Of a DNA stretch of 64,000 nucleotides, positions 23,858 to 33,365 are shown one piece after another. The translations under genes and the position numbers were made by a program. The first letter of the stretch is position 1, and each line of letters starts with the position of its first letter. The notes below the pieces were generated by a model, which was given only the letters and a program-made list of their open reading frames with translations, was not told where the DNA came from and ran no database searches. This stretch comes from Oceanihabitans gracilariae (GTDB taxonomy: Bacteria; Bacteroidota; Bacteroidia; Flavobacteriales; Flavobacteriaceae): assembly GCF_042684485.1 (NCBI RefSeq), contig NZ_JBHULM010000011.1, positions 806,001-870,000 of the forward strand. The letters are read 5' to 3'.

Positions 23858-24727
23858 TTATTGAATAATCAATCGCATTTCATTTCTATATTTTGATGCG
23901 CTTTTACCTATTACTTCATTAAACACCTTATTAAAGTGTGAAAAATTATTAAAACCACACTCAAAACAAATATCTGTTATACTACTTTGGCTTTCTGTTA
24001 ATAGCTTGGTAGCATAAAACACTCTACACTCATTTACAAACTGCGTAAATGTTTTTCCAGTAACCTTTTTAAAATACCTACAAAAAGCAGGAACTGTAAG
24101 GTTTACATGCGCTGCTATTTCATCTAACGTAATATGTTCTTGATAGTTTTTATTTACGTATTTAAAAATGATATCTATTTTATTACTGTCTTGTGGTTGC
24201 GTTTCAAACATATACCCATTTTCATTTAACAGTACATAATCTGAACTTAAAGCAAGCAACTCTAATATTTCAAGAAGTTTTGTTACACGCTTTATACCTT
24301 CATATTTTGGTAGTTTTTCAATTTTAGGTCCAACAACTTCTTTTATTTCACGCTTAAATAAAATTCCTTTTTTGGCACGTTCAACCAACTGCACAATGTT
24401 TTTCATTTCTGGCAGCTTATTAAACAAGTCTCCTAAAAACTCAGGATGAAATTGCACTAAAGTTTCTTTTCCTTTAGAAGTTAAACGGTCTGTAAACCCA
24501 TTATGAGGTAAATTAGAACCTATTAATATTAATTGACTATTATTAAAGTAAGACAAATGGTTACCAATATGTCTTCTTCCTTTTCCTTTATTTACATACA
24601 CCAATTCTAACTCTGGATGAAAATGCCAGAAGGCCTCACTTCTTTTACGCTTTTTTGTTTTTTGAACAGCAGTTATAGAGCTGCCAAAATCTGGCGTTAT
24701 CTTTTTGAATGTTGGTTTTAATTGCAA
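23858..24727 (-). CDS. AraC-family transcriptional regulator (cupin N-domain)
   Basis: 289 residues. The N-terminal cupin-like sensor (about 25-110; HFHPELELVYVNKGKGRRHIG) and the C-terminal double helix-turn-helix (about 190-289; LDEIAAHVNLTVPAFCRYFKK, ITDICFECGFNNFSHFNKVF) mark a sugar-responsive-type AraC activator. Monocistronic with its own promoter, facing a small secreted protein gene across 213 nt; that neighbour may be its target. The ligand is unknown. Confidence 0.9.
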   Translation of the reverse strand: MQLKPTFKKITPDFGSSITAVQKTKKRKRSEAFWHFHPELELVYVNKGKGRRHIGNHLSYFNNSQLILIGSNLPHNGFTDRLTSKGKETLVQFHPEFLGDLFNKLPEMKNIVQLVERAKKGILFKREIKEVVGPKIEKLPKYEGIKRVTKLLEILELLALSSDYVLLNENGYMFETQPQDSNKIDIIFKYVNKNYQEHITLDEIAAHVNLTVPAFCRYFKKVTGKTFTQFVNECRVFYATKLLTESQSSITDICFECGFNNFSHFNKVFNEVIGKSASKYRNEMRLIIQ

Positions 24728-24755
24728 AATATATTCTATGTATTAAATCTTTTAG

Positions 24756-24763
24756 CAAAATTA
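24756..24763 (-). promoter_or_regulatory. -7 promoter element of the AraC gene
   Basis: TAATTTTG on the minus strand (TAnnTTTG), 29 nt upstream of the ATG at 24727. Confidence 0.6.
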
Positions 24764-24904
24764 CAAATAATAAAAATTTTAGTGTGTGTTAATTTACCAC
24801 TATTATATGCTATTTTATCATATTACGTTTTCGTAAACTATATTTAGGTTAAAATAACACATATACTTGTAAAAATAGATGCTCTTTTAACGCTTCTTTG
24901 GTTT

Positions 24905-24912
24905 TAACTTTG
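24905..24912 (+). promoter_or_regulatory. -7 promoter element of the secreted protein gene
   Basis: TAACTTTG (TAnnTTTG), 29 nt upstream of the ATG at 24941. Confidence 0.6.
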
Positions 24913-24940
24913 CCCATATAATCATGAAAACACTAAGATT

Positions 24941-25537
24941 ATGAAAAATTTAATGAAAAACACTTTAGTAATAGTAGTACTGTTTACTGCTTTACTAGCA
25001 AACGCGAACACATCTTTAAACACTTTAAATGATGTAAGAAAGACGGTTTTAACACTAAATGATGTTAAACAAGGAGATGAACTATTAATTAAAAATGTCT
25101 ACGGAATTATTCTATATAAAGAAACCATTAAAAATTCTGGTAGCTACAACAAAGGATTTGACTTAACAGAATTACCAAAAGGAGATTACTTTTTTGAATT
25201 AAATAAAGATTTTCAAATTAAAATTATTCCTTTTAAGGTTTCTAACCATGTAGTAGTATTTAATAACAATAAAGAAACTACTATTTTTAAACCTTCTATT
25301 AGAAATAAAGAGAATAAAGTTTACATCAACAAGTTGTCTTTAAACTTAGAGCCATTAGAAGTTTCTGTGTATTATGAAGATGCAGTAAGCAATGATTTTA
25401 ACTTAATTTATTCTGAAACATTAGAAAACTCTAATAGTATTAGCCGAATTTTAAATTTAGATATTCAGAAAAAAGGAAAATACAAAATAGTAACAAAAAC
25501 AGAAGGAAGAAAGTTTGTTGATTATATAGAATTTTAG
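24941..25537 (+). CDS. Small secreted protein of unknown function
   Basis: 198 residues. Signal peptide (TLVIVVLFTALLANANT, cleavage near 22), then two beta-rich repeats of about 80 residues. The phrases GDELLIKNVYGIILYKETI, GFDLTELPKGDYFFEL and later KKGKYKIVTKTEG look like the short Ig-like secretory domains common in Flavobacteriaceae. No catalytic motif and no T9SS tail. It has its own promoter and a strong bidirectional terminator, and the divergent AraC regulator is a possible controller. Confidence 0.7.
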   Translation: MKNLMKNTLVIVVLFTALLANANTSLNTLNDVRKTVLTLNDVKQGDELLIKNVYGIILYKETIKNSGSYNKGFDLTELPKGDYFFELNKDFQIKIIPFKVSNHVVVFNNNKETTIFKPSIRNKENKVYINKLSLNLEPLEVSVYYEDAVSNDFNLIYSETLENSNSISRILNLDIQKKGKYKIVTKTEGRKFVDYIEF

Positions 25538-25570
25538 TTAGATTATATATAATTATTCCCTCTAAATAAA

Positions 25571-25600
25571 AAAGCGAGCATGATGCTCGCTTTTTTTTTT
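25571..25600. terminator. Bidirectional terminator
   Basis: Perfect 10-bp stem AAAGCGAGCA/TGCTCGCTTT, 3-nt loop, with an A-run before and ten T after. It ends the secreted protein gene (+) and the crotonase gene (-). Confidence 0.9.
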
Positions 25601-25634
25601 GTTTTAAATGTTTTGTATTTATTTACAAACACTA

Positions 25635-26417
25635 TTATTTACCAGGAAAATCTGCTTTACGTTTTTCTAAAAAGGCGGTTGTACCTTCTTTAAAATCTTC
25701 TGTACCAAAGCAAGCTCCAAATTGTTTTATTTCTTCTTTAAAACCATCTTCACCATCTTTATAATTAGCATTAATAGCTTTTATAGCTTTACCAATAGCC
25801 ACTGTAGAATTACGCATGATCTTACTCGCTATTTTTTTAGCTAGAGGTAGTAACTCTTCTTGTGTAGTTACATGGTTTACTAAACCGTAATTTTTAGCTG
25901 TTTCTGCATCAATCATTCCTGCAGTCATTACCATTTCCATAGCACGACCTTTACCAACTAATTGTGGCAAACGTTGTGTACCACCATAACCAGGTATTAC
26001 ACCTAAAGACACTTCTGGTAATCCCATTTTAGCATTATCACTTGCTACTCTAAAATGACTAGCCATAGCCAATTCTAATCCTCCACCAAGCGCAAAACCA
26101 TTAACAGCTGCTATAACTGGTGTTTGTAAGTTTTCAATAAAATCAAACAATAATTCTTGTCCTTTAGCTGCTAGTTTGCCTCCATTTTCTACACTAAAGT
26201 TTGCAAATTCACTTATATCTGCTCCTGCAACAAAAGCTTTTTCTCCACTTCCTGTTACAATAATAACCTTGGTATTTGCATCTGCATCTGCTGCTTTAAA
26301 ACCTTCATGTAGTTCTTGAATGGTTTCTTTATTCAATGCATTTAATTTACTAGGACGATTAATAGTAATAGTGGTTATTCCGTCTTCTGTTTTAGATAGT
26401 ATGTTATTGTATGCCAT
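25635..26417 (-). CDS. Enoyl-CoA hydratase/isomerase (crotonase family)
   Basis: 260 residues with both catalytic Glu of enoyl-CoA hydratases: GGGLELAMA and PEVSLGVIPGYGGTQRL, and the oxyanion-hole loops AFVAGADI and NGFALGGG. It hydrates 2-trans-enoyl-CoA in fatty acid or amino acid breakdown; a 3-hydroxybutyryl-CoA dehydratase role is also possible. It follows the histidine kinase by 21 nt on the same strand, but no other beta-oxidation gene is present. Confidence 0.93.
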   Translation of the reverse strand: MAYNNILSKTEDGITTITINRPSKLNALNKETIQELHEGFKAADADANTKVIIVTGSGEKAFVAGADISEFANFSVENGGKLAAKGQELLFDFIENLQTPVIAAVNGFALGGGLELAMASHFRVASDNAKMGLPEVSLGVIPGYGGTQRLPQLVGKGRAMEMVMTAGMIDAETAKNYGLVNHVTTQEELLPLAKKIASKIMRNSTVAIGKAIKAINANYKDGEDGFKEEIKQFGACFGTEDFKEGTTAFLEKRKADFPGK

Positions 26418-26438
26418 TTTTGTTTGTTTTAATATTGT

Positions 26439-27890
26439 CTATTCTTTAGGAAAAGTAACTGTAAATGTTGTGCCTTCACCTATTTGAGATGTAAAGGTAA
26501 TACTTCCGTTATAAGTTTCCATAATATTTTTAACCATCGCAAGCCCTAAACCCATTCCGCTAGTTTTAGTGGTAAACTTAGGTTCAAATATTTTTAATTT
26601 ATTTTCTGCTGTAATACCTATTCCATTATCAGACACTGTAATTTTAACGGTATCTTTTTCTTCTAAAACTTTTACTACAATTCTTGGTGTGGTGTCTTGA
26701 GAAATAGACTGTATAGCGTTTTTAATTAAATTAGTTACCACACGAATAAGTTGTGTTCTATCAAACTTGGCAATGATTTGTTCTTTATTAGAAGAAAATT
26801 CGATATAATTTTCATTAAAAATATCTAAAGAAAGATTTACAATTTCAACCACATTCAACATTTCATTTTTCTGGGCTGGCATTTTAGCAAAGTTAGAAAA
26901 GGCAGATGCTATAGAACTCATGGTGTCTATTTGCTGAATTAATGTTTTACTATACTCATCTACTTTTTGATGTATGTTTGGGTCTGATGGATCAAACTTA
27001 CGTTGAAAACTCTGAACACTTAAACGCATTGGAGTTAACGGGTTTTTAATTTCATGTGCTACCTGTTTTGCCATTTCTCGCCATGCTTGTTCACGCTCAC
27101 TAGTTGCTAATTGCACAGCACTTTCTTCTAACTCATCAATCATACTATTATACGATTTAACAAGCGTGGCAATTTCTACAGTTGCAGAATCTAATTCAAT
27201 TTTTTGATTGCGTTTTTCTAATCTTGTAGCATTTATTTTATCACTTATAGTATTAAGCGACTTTGTAATATACTTAGACAACACGTAAGCCAAGCCAATT
27301 GCCATAAGCAACATAAACAAATACGCAAAAGTAATACGCTCTAAAAACTCATCTAACTCTTTGGCTAAAAAATCATCATTTTCTAATAATGGCAGATTTA
27401 AAATAGCAATGGGTTTTGATTTTTGATCTTTTATATAAGTAAATGACGATTGGTAGGTTTCTCCATTTACCTGACGTTTTTCTACAAATCGATGCTCTAC
27501 AGTATTCGATAAGGCATTTAAAACCTCAGCATTTAAACAGGTTTGAATAGAATCTTGTGTTAATGTAGCAATTGATGATTTTAAAAGCTGACCTCCTAAA
27601 TCATAAATATTTATTGGTAAATCATGTGTAGTTGCTATTTTATAAATTTCTTCTTTAAAAATAAAAGGCAACTTATCGGTTTTCACCTCAAAAGTAGTTT
27701 CTTGAATTACAAAATTTATATGTCTTTGTATAGCAGATTCTTTACGTTCTAGTCTTTGCTTATGATAATCTTGAGTTTCTTCTTTGTATTGGTATACTGC
27801 AACTCCTGTAATAAGAATAGATGCAACTAGTACCAGAAAAATCATAGCAATAAATATGCGAAAACGTAAGGAGAGTTTTTTTAATTTCAT
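26439..27890 (-). CDS. NtrY-like membrane sensor histidine kinase
   Basis: 483 residues. Two membrane helices (about 12-33 and 187-208) enclose an extracytoplasmic sensor. HAMP (about 208-262), HisKA with phosphoacceptor H279 in AHEIKNPLTPM, and HATPase_c (N-box NLIKNAIQS; DNGIGI; GMGLGLAMVKNI) follow. The HEIKNPLTP text is typical of the NtrY group. No response regulator is adjacent, so its partner lies elsewhere. The signal is unknown. A CCTG...CAGG repeat fragment sits 8 nt upstream of the ATG. Confidence 0.92.
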   Translation of the reverse strand: MKLKKLSLRFRIFIAMIFLVLVASILITGVAVYQYKEETQDYHKQRLERKESAIQRHINFVIQETTFEVKTDKLPFIFKEEIYKIATTHDLPINIYDLGGQLLKSSIATLTQDSIQTCLNAEVLNALSNTVEHRFVEKRQVNGETYQSSFTYIKDQKSKPIAILNLPLLENDDFLAKELDEFLERITFAYLFMLLMAIGLAYVLSKYITKSLNTISDKINATRLEKRNQKIELDSATVEIATLVKSYNSMIDELEESAVQLATSEREQAWREMAKQVAHEIKNPLTPMRLSVQSFQRKFDPSDPNIHQKVDEYSKTLIQQIDTMSSIASAFSNFAKMPAQKNEMLNVVEIVNLSLDIFNENYIEFSSNKEQIIAKFDRTQLIRVVTNLIKNAIQSISQDTTPRIVVKVLEEKDTVKITVSDNGIGITAENKLKIFEPKFTTKTSGMGLGLAMVKNIMETYNGSITFTSQIGEGTTFTVTFPKE

Positions 27891-28031
27891 AGAAACGCCT
27901 GCACAAACAGGTATCTTAAATTAGTATTTGTAATTGTCTAAATATAACAATAATCACACCAAATATTAAAAGAATCGATATTACACTACTTTTACACAAA
28001 AGAACCTACAAAGCGCTTTTAAAAAAGACTT

Positions 28032-28580
28032 TTATGCTTCTGGATTCTTACTACGTATTTTTTTATACAGCTTAAAACCTAACATTAAAAGTACACCAAG
28101 AACAAAAATACCTATAACACCAAAAATCCAATTAAAAGCGTTTTTAAGTATTACCAAAAACACAACTGCAAACAAAATAAAGGTCGCGCCTTCATTCCAT
28201 AAACGCATAAAATTAGAAGTCTTTGTAACCACATCTCTTTGCAATTGTTTATAAAACTGATGGGTTTTTAAATGATACAAAATAAGCAAAACTACAAAGG
28301 TTAATTTAACATGCATCCAAGGTTGTTGCAACCAAACAGGTTGTAAAATAAGCAACCAAACAGCAAAAAAAGTTGCTAAAATAGCAGAAGGCCAAGTAAT
28401 AATATTCCATAAACGTTTAGCCATAAGCTTTAACTGTTTTCCTAGAATTTCTTTTTCTGGAGAAGGTTTATGAAAGGCTTCAATTTGATACACAAATAAT
28501 CTAGGAATATAAAACAAACCTGCAAACCATGTAATTACAAAAATAAGATGTAATGACTTTATGTATTGGTAATACTCCAT
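28032..28580 (-). CDS. hemJ: Protoporphyrinogen oxidase HemJ
   Basis: A 182-residue membrane protein with four or five helices. IKSLHLIFVITWFAGLFYIPRLFVY carries the conserved His, and RLWNEGATFILFAVVFLVILK is typical of HemJ rather than other CopD-like proteins. It oxidises protoporphyrinogen IX to protoporphyrin IX in the inner membrane. It lies 12 nt after the MATE gene in an operon with hemH, opposite the rest of the haem genes, which supports the call. Confidence 0.9.
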   Translation of the reverse strand: MEYYQYIKSLHLIFVITWFAGLFYIPRLFVYQIEAFHKPSPEKEILGKQLKLMAKRLWNIITWPSAILATFFAVWLLILQPVWLQQPWMHVKLTFVVLLILYHLKTHQFYKQLQRDVVTKTSNFMRLWNEGATFILFAVVFLVILKNAFNWIFGVIGIFVLGVLLMLGFKLYKKIRSKNPEA

Positions 28581-28592
28581 AATGCAACTAAT

Positions 28593-29945
28593 TTATATCG
28601 TTTTTTTAATTAAAGTTCTTTTTATTTCTCGATTTAAAAAATAAGCCGTTACTATTGTTGATAGCACATCTGAAATAGGAAATGACATCCACACACCTAA
28701 CTCACCAAAAAAATTAGGCAAAATTAATATTAACGGAATAAAGAAAAAACCCTGTCTTGACAAGGTAAGCAATAATGCAGGAGTAGCTTTACCAATGGCT
28801 TGAAAATACGCAGCACCAATAAGCTGTAATGCAATAATTGGCGTTGCTGCAAACACCCAACGCATATCATGTGGTGCTTGATTTAAAACAGCAATATCTG
28901 TAGTAAAAGCTTTAGTAATAGCTTCAGGAAAAAGCATGAGTAAAATAAATATGATAGTTGCTAAAATAGCTGCGTATTTTATAGCAGTATTTATACTCTC
29001 ACGCACTCTTTCATAATTTTTAGCGCCATAATTAAAACCTGCAATTGGCAAAAAACCTTGCGTGACTCCTAATACAGGAAACAAAGCAAACATAAGCATT
29101 CTACCAACAATAGCGTATGCTGTAACAGAAGTTTCACCTCCTAAATCATACAAAATATTATTCATAAACAAATAGGTTACACTCACTACTGCTTGCCTTG
29201 CAAGAGTTACAAAACCTAAAGCACCTATTTCTTTTACTAGAGAAAAATCTAAACCAAAATGCGGAATACTTATTTTTAATTCGGAATATTTAGAGAGAAA
29301 AAACCAAAGTACAAACAAAAAAGATAAACCATAAGAAATAGTGGTTGCCCAAGCCGCTCCTGCCATTCCATAATCTAGAATATAAATAAAAATATAATCT
29401 AAAATCAAGTTTCCTATAGATGGAATCATCATGGCATACATGGCAAATTTTGGTTTCCCTTCTGCGCGTATTACATTATTTCCAAGCATAGATAATGCCA
29501 ATAACGGAACTCCATAAAGCACTATTTTATAGTAAATTTTTGCAGGATCAAAAATAACTCCTTTTCCACCAAACAAAACAATAATATCATCTACATAATA
29601 CAAGCCAAGCGAAACAATAGAAACCGTTAACAACAAAACCAGTGTTATTTGGTTTCCAAATGTTTTTAACGCTTTTTCATGGTTGGATGCACCAATTGCT
29701 CGTGAAATAATAGAAGCACCTCCTGCTCCAATACTCATTCCTAAGGCAGCTATAAAAAAAGAAACAGGCAATACTATATTTATTGCTGCAATTGCCACTG
29801 CACCAATCCAATTACCAACAAAAATAGTATCTACCAATACATTAAGAGACATTACCAAAACACCAATAGATGCTGGTACAGCTTGCTTAACAAGTAATTT
29901 ACTAATGGGTTGTGAACCCAAATCTTCTGATGATACTCTAGCCAT
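28593..29945 (-). CDS. MATE-family efflux transporter embedded in the haem operon
   Basis: 450 residues and about twelve membrane helices with internal twofold repeat (PASIGVLVMSLNVLVDTIFVG; GLGFV-like LGFVTLARQAVVSVTYLFMN). It is a Na+/H+-coupled multidrug or metabolite exporter. It starts 2 nt after hemH and is followed 12 nt later by hemJ, so it is co-transcribed with the last two haem steps. Export of porphyrin or haem is a reasonable idea from this position, but the sequence does not show substrate. Confidence 0.92.
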   Translation of the reverse strand: MARVSSEDLGSQPISKLLVKQAVPASIGVLVMSLNVLVDTIFVGNWIGAVAIAAINIVLPVSFFIAALGMSIGAGGASIISRAIGASNHEKALKTFGNQITLVLLLTVSIVSLGLYYVDDIIVLFGGKGVIFDPAKIYYKIVLYGVPLLALSMLGNNVIRAEGKPKFAMYAMMIPSIGNLILDYIFIYILDYGMAGAAWATTISYGLSFLFVLWFFLSKYSELKISIPHFGLDFSLVKEIGALGFVTLARQAVVSVTYLFMNNILYDLGGETSVTAYAIVGRMLMFALFPVLGVTQGFLPIAGFNYGAKNYERVRESINTAIKYAAILATIIFILLMLFPEAITKAFTTDIAVLNQAPHDMRWVFAATPIIALQLIGAAYFQAIGKATPALLLTLSRQGFFFIPLILILPNFFGELGVWMSFPISDVLSTIVTAYFLNREIKRTLIKKTI

Positions 29946-29947
29946 TT

Positions 29948-30979
29948 TTAGGCTTTTGTTTTAGATAAAGCCCAATTATTAACCCATTTAGCAAGTAATG
30001 CAACCCATTCGTCATCATCATTTAAACAAGGAACTGTTGTAAAATCTTTTCCTCCCATTTCATGAAAGATTTCTTGTCCTTCCATGGCAATTTCTTCTAA
30101 GGTTTCTAAACAATCACTAACAAAAGCAGGTGTTATAATTGCCATACTTTTTACTCCTTCTTTACCCAAACGTTCAATAGTTCTGTCTGTATATGGTTGT
30201 AACCAAGGATCAAATCCTAATCTAGATTGAAACGATGTAGAAAAGGCTCCTTTTTTAAACTGTAGCTTTTCAGCAACCAAACGTGTTACTTCTAAACACT
30301 GATGTCTGTAGCAAAACTCATGTGCTTTACTAGGTGTTGCACAACAACTTCCATCTATTTTACAATGCGATTTAGTTACATCACTTTTTCTAATATGTCT
30401 TTCTGGTACACCATGATAAGAAAACAATACATGCTCATAGTTTTTACCGTCTAAGTGTCTTGCAATGCTATTAGACAACACTTCAATATAATCTGGCTTG
30501 TTATAAAACGCAGGAACAGATTCTATTTTTAAATTAGGAAAAAACTTTTGACGTAGTTTTTCTGCCTTAACAGTAATGGTTTCTGTAGTTGCCATAGCAA
30601 ACTGTGGATATAAAGGAAAAAGCAAAACTTCATCTACTCCTTGATCAACCAATTCTTGCAATCCTTTTTTAATGGTCATGCTACCATAACGCATGGCCAA
30701 AGCCACAGGCATTTCTGTTTGTTTTTGTACTTTCTTTTGAAGTCTCTCTGAAAGCACGATTAGCGGAGAACCTTCTTCCCACCATATTTTTTTATAAGCA
30801 GCAGCAGATGCTTTTGGTCTAGTATTTAAAATAATACCTTTTACCAATGCTGTTCTAGCTAAAACAGGTAAATCTATAACTCTTTCATCCATTAAAAACT
30901 CACCTAAATAGCGTTTAACATCTTTAGGCTCTGGACTATCTGGCGACCCTAGATTTACTAATAATATTCCTTTACTCAT
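29948..30979 (-). CDS. hemH: Ferrochelatase
   Basis: 343 residues from the ATG at 30979. It has the ferrochelatase signature FSYHGVPERHIRKSD (metal-site His), LLVNLGSPDSPEPKDVKRYL at the start, and QSRLGFDPWLQPYTD with the second active-site region. It inserts Fe(II) into protoporphyrin IX. A TTG 21 nt upstream is less likely. A CC(A)C palindrome TTCCAC-CAAA-GTGGAA (30992-31007) lies before the start. The gene follows the AraC regulator (33 nt) and precedes MATE and hemJ. Confidence 0.95.
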   Translation of the reverse strand: MSKGILLVNLGSPDSPEPKDVKRYLGEFLMDERVIDLPVLARTALVKGIILNTRPKASAAAYKKIWWEEGSPLIVLSERLQKKVQKQTEMPVALAMRYGSMTIKKGLQELVDQGVDEVLLFPLYPQFAMATTETITVKAEKLRQKFFPNLKIESVPAFYNKPDYIEVLSNSIARHLDGKNYEHVLFSYHGVPERHIRKSDVTKSHCKIDGSCCATPSKAHEFCYRHQCLEVTRLVAEKLQFKKGAFSTSFQSRLGFDPWLQPYTDRTIERLGKEGVKSMAIITPAFVSDCLETLEEIAMEGQEIFHEMGGKDFTTVPCLNDDDEWVALLAKWVNNWALSKTKA

Positions 30980-31012
30980 ATGCTTATTAAATTCCACCAA
31001 AGTGGAAACATT

Positions 31013-31909
31013 TTAGTTTATAGATTGTATATATTTTTTTGGAGTTGTACCATACTTCTTTTTAAAAGCTGCAATAAAATGACTAGAGGTACTATAACCA
31101 ACTTTTAGTCCTACTTCATTTACATTATGGTCTCCAGACTCTAATAATTTTCTAGCTACTTCCATTTTATAATCTAACAAGAAGCTAAATACAGAATCGC
31201 CATAAATTTGCTTAAACCCTTCTTTTAACTTTTTTAAGCTTAAACCTATTTCATCTGCTAGTTCTTGCAAACTTGGTGGTTCTGCCATTCTTGAAATTAT
31301 AATATCTTTCGCTTTTCTAATTTTAATAACATTGGTTTCATCTACCAAAAAAGGGCATTGCTCTACATCTGCATCTTCATTTCTATTAAAATACAAGCTT
31401 AAAAGCTCATATGCCTTTCCTTTAAAATAAAGATTTTTAATAGACTGATTTAAATTATAGTGTATCAATTGATTTAATACAATAGACATAGAAGGTGAAA
31501 TCTTTCCGTCTTTATAATATTTTTTATCTTTATTATCATCACTTAAAAACGTGATATAATCTGCTTCTTGGCTAAACAAACCATGAAATTTTTTAATAGA
31601 AATTAAAACAGAAACCAACCAGGTCTTTGCCTCTACTTGTAAGTGAATTGGTAAATCGCGTTGCGGATTATATAGCAATAAAGAAGTTTCATCTTGTATG
31701 TTTAAAGTATAACTTCCTTTGTTAAATAAAAAAGCAGCAGACCCTTTAATACAAAAGTGAAACTGAATGAAACTACTATCTATTTCACGATCTAAGGTTT
31801 CAACTAACTGGTTTTCATTTTGATAGGTTAACACAAAAAAACCATCATCTACCTGTGTTTCATTGAAAGTACCTCTAGCGACATTTTTTAAAGTAGTAAT
31901 CTCTTTCAT
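31013..31909 (-). CDS. AraC-family regulator heading the hemH operon
   Basis: 298 residues. A divergent N-terminal domain (GTFNETQVDDGFFVLTYQ, FHFCIKGSAAFLFNKG) precedes the C-terminal AraC double helix-turn-helix (about 200-298; LQELADEIGLSLKKLKEGFKQ, VGYSTSSHFIAAFKKKYGTTP). It is divergent from hemA, first in the araC-hemH-MATE-hemJ operon. AACGCTAAAA boxes lie in the shared promoter, so it probably controls both haem operons and itself. The ATG was chosen over an upstream TTG at 31945. Confidence 0.88.
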   Translation of the reverse strand: MKEITTLKNVARGTFNETQVDDGFFVLTYQNENQLVETLDREIDSSFIQFHFCIKGSAAFLFNKGSYTLNIQDETSLLLYNPQRDLPIHLQVEAKTWLVSVLISIKKFHGLFSQEADYITFLSDDNKDKKYYKDGKISPSMSIVLNQLIHYNLNQSIKNLYFKGKAYELLSLYFNRNEDADVEQCPFLVDETNVIKIRKAKDIIISRMAEPPSLQELADEIGLSLKKLKEGFKQIYGDSVFSFLLDYKMEVARKLLESGDHNVNEVGLKVGYSTSSHFIAAFKKKYGTTPKKYIQSIN

Positions 31910-31943
31910 TTTTAAAATCTTATTTAGAATAGTTCTAAACAGC

Positions 31944-32070
31944 AACGCTAAAAAGCGCTGTTATGCCTACAAAAGTATGATATTTTTCATATTATATTAA
32001 AAAATAACGCTAAAAAACCACAAACGACACTAAAAGTTCTTTTAGCGTTACTTTTATAGATATAAGCGTT
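31944..32070. promoter_or_regulatory. AACGCTAAAA boxes in the divergent haem promoter region
   Basis: AACGCTAAAA at 31944-31953 and 32006-32015, and its inverse TTTTAGCGTT at 32040-32049 (perfect 11-bp arms for the last two, TAACGCTAAAA/TTTTAGCGTTA). A further AGCGTT at 32065-32070 lies 21 bp from the AGCGTT of the previous box and abuts the hemA -7 element. The 31944 box lies just downstream of the araC start point. Probable operators for the AraC regulator. Confidence 0.6.
31970..31977 (-). promoter_or_regulatory. -7 promoter element of the araC-hemH operon
   Basis: TACTTTTG on the minus strand (TAnnTTTG), 61 nt upstream of the araC ATG. Confidence 0.6.
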
Positions 32071-32071
32071 T

Positions 32072-32079
32072 TACTTTTG
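32072..32079 (+). promoter_or_regulatory. -7 promoter element of hemA
   Basis: TACTTTTG (TAnnTTTG), 24 nt upstream of the hemA ATG; no TTG is seen at -33, where an AGCGTT box lies instead. Confidence 0.6.
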
Positions 32080-32102
32080 TGTGGTAATATCCAAATCAGG
32101 TA

Positions 32103-33365
32103 ATGGAGCAATACAATATTTCTAAAGGCAACTCATTTTACGCAATAGGTTTAAGCTACAAAAAAGCAGATGCCAAAATTCGTGGACACTTTAGTTTAGA
32201 CACAGAATCTAAAATAAACTTACTAGAGCAAGCAAAACAAGAAGGCATAGAAAGTCTTGTTGTTACTTCTACATGTAACAGAACCGAAATTTACGGTTTT
32301 GCACAACACCCTTTTCAACTTATAAAATTACTTTGTGACAATACAGTAGGTACTGTTGAAGAATTTCAAAAAGTAGCCTTTGTTTTTAAAAACAAAGATG
32401 CTATTTCGCACATGTTTAGAGTTGGTTCTGGTTTAGACAGCCAAATTTTGGGCGATTTTGAAATTATTGGTCAGTTAAAACACGCAGCCTCCCAATCCAA
32501 AAAAGAAGGTTTATTAAATCATTTTCTAGAACGCTTAGTAAATGCTGTAATTCAAGCCAGCAAACGCATTAAAACAGAAACAGATATCTCTACAGGAGCA
32601 ACATCTGTATCTTTTGCTTCTGTGCAATATATTTTAAATGAAGTAGAAAACGTTTCTGAAAAAAACATCTTGCTTTTTGGAACAGGAAAAATAGGAAGAA
32701 ACACCTGCGAGAACCTAGTAAAACACTCACAAAACAAACAAATTACTTTAATTAATAGAACTAAAGATAAAGCCGAAGCGATTGCAGGAAAGTTTAATCT
32801 TGTAGTTAAAGATTATAGTAATTTACAAGAAGAAATTCATACTTCAGATATATTAATTGTTGCCACTGGAGCACAAATGCCAACAGTTGACAAACACATC
32901 ATTCAAAACAACAAACCGCTTTTAATTTTAGATTTATCTATTCCTAAAAACGTAAATGATAACGTATCAGATTTAGAAAATGTAACCTTAGTACACTTAG
33001 ATTATTTGTCTAAAATAACAGACAATACTTTAGAGAAACGCAAGGAGCACATTCCGCTTGCCGAAACCATAATTGAAGAAGTAAAAACCGAGTTTAACGC
33101 TTGGTTAGAAACTAGAAAGTTTGCACCAACTATAAAAGCTTTAAAGCATAAATTACAAGACTTTAAAAATGCTGAATTAGATACGCAACGCAAAAAAATG
33201 GCTAACTTTAATGAAGAACAAGCCGAAATTATTGGTAATAAAATCATTCAAAAAATAACAAACCATTTTGCGCATCACTTAAAAGATGATGCTATCTCTA
33301 CAGACGAAAGTCTAGAACTTATAAAAAAAGTGTTTCAACTAGAAACAGCCACAAAAAATGCCTAA
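32103..33365 (+). CDS. hemA: Glutamyl-tRNA reductase
   Basis: 420 residues. The catalytic Cys is C58 in TSTCNRTEIYG, followed by VGSGLDSQILGDFEI, the NADPH-binding LLFGTGKIGRNTCENL and the C-terminal dimerisation helix. It reduces glutamyl-tRNA to glutamate-1-semialdehyde, the committed haem step. The 3' end overlaps hemCD by 8 nt. As first gene of the plus-strand haem operon it is the natural target of the divergent AraC regulator. Confidence 0.97.
   Translation: MEQYNISKGNSFYAIGLSYKKADAKIRGHFSLDTESKINLLEQAKQEGIESLVVTSTCNRTEIYGFAQHPFQLIKLLCDNTVGTVEEFQKVAFVFKNKDAISHMFRVGSGLDSQILGDFEIIGQLKHAASQSKKEGLLNHFLERLVNAVIQASKRIKTETDISTGATSVSFASVQYILNEVENVSEKNILLFGTGKIGRNTCENLVKHSQNKQITLINRTKDKAEAIAGKFNLVVKDYSNLQEEIHTSDILIVATGAQMPTVDKHIIQNNKPLLILDLSIPKNVNDNVSDLENVTLVHLDYLSKITDNTLEKRKEHIPLAETIIEEVKTEFNAWLETRKFAPTIKALKHKLQDFKNAELDTQRKKMANFNEEQAEIIGNKIIQKITNHFAHHLKDDAISTDESLELIKKVFQLETATKNA

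Noticed and set aside
30003..30014. CCATTCGTC LytTR-like box
   Set aside because: Single copy inside the hemH coding sequence, with no partner 21 bp away.
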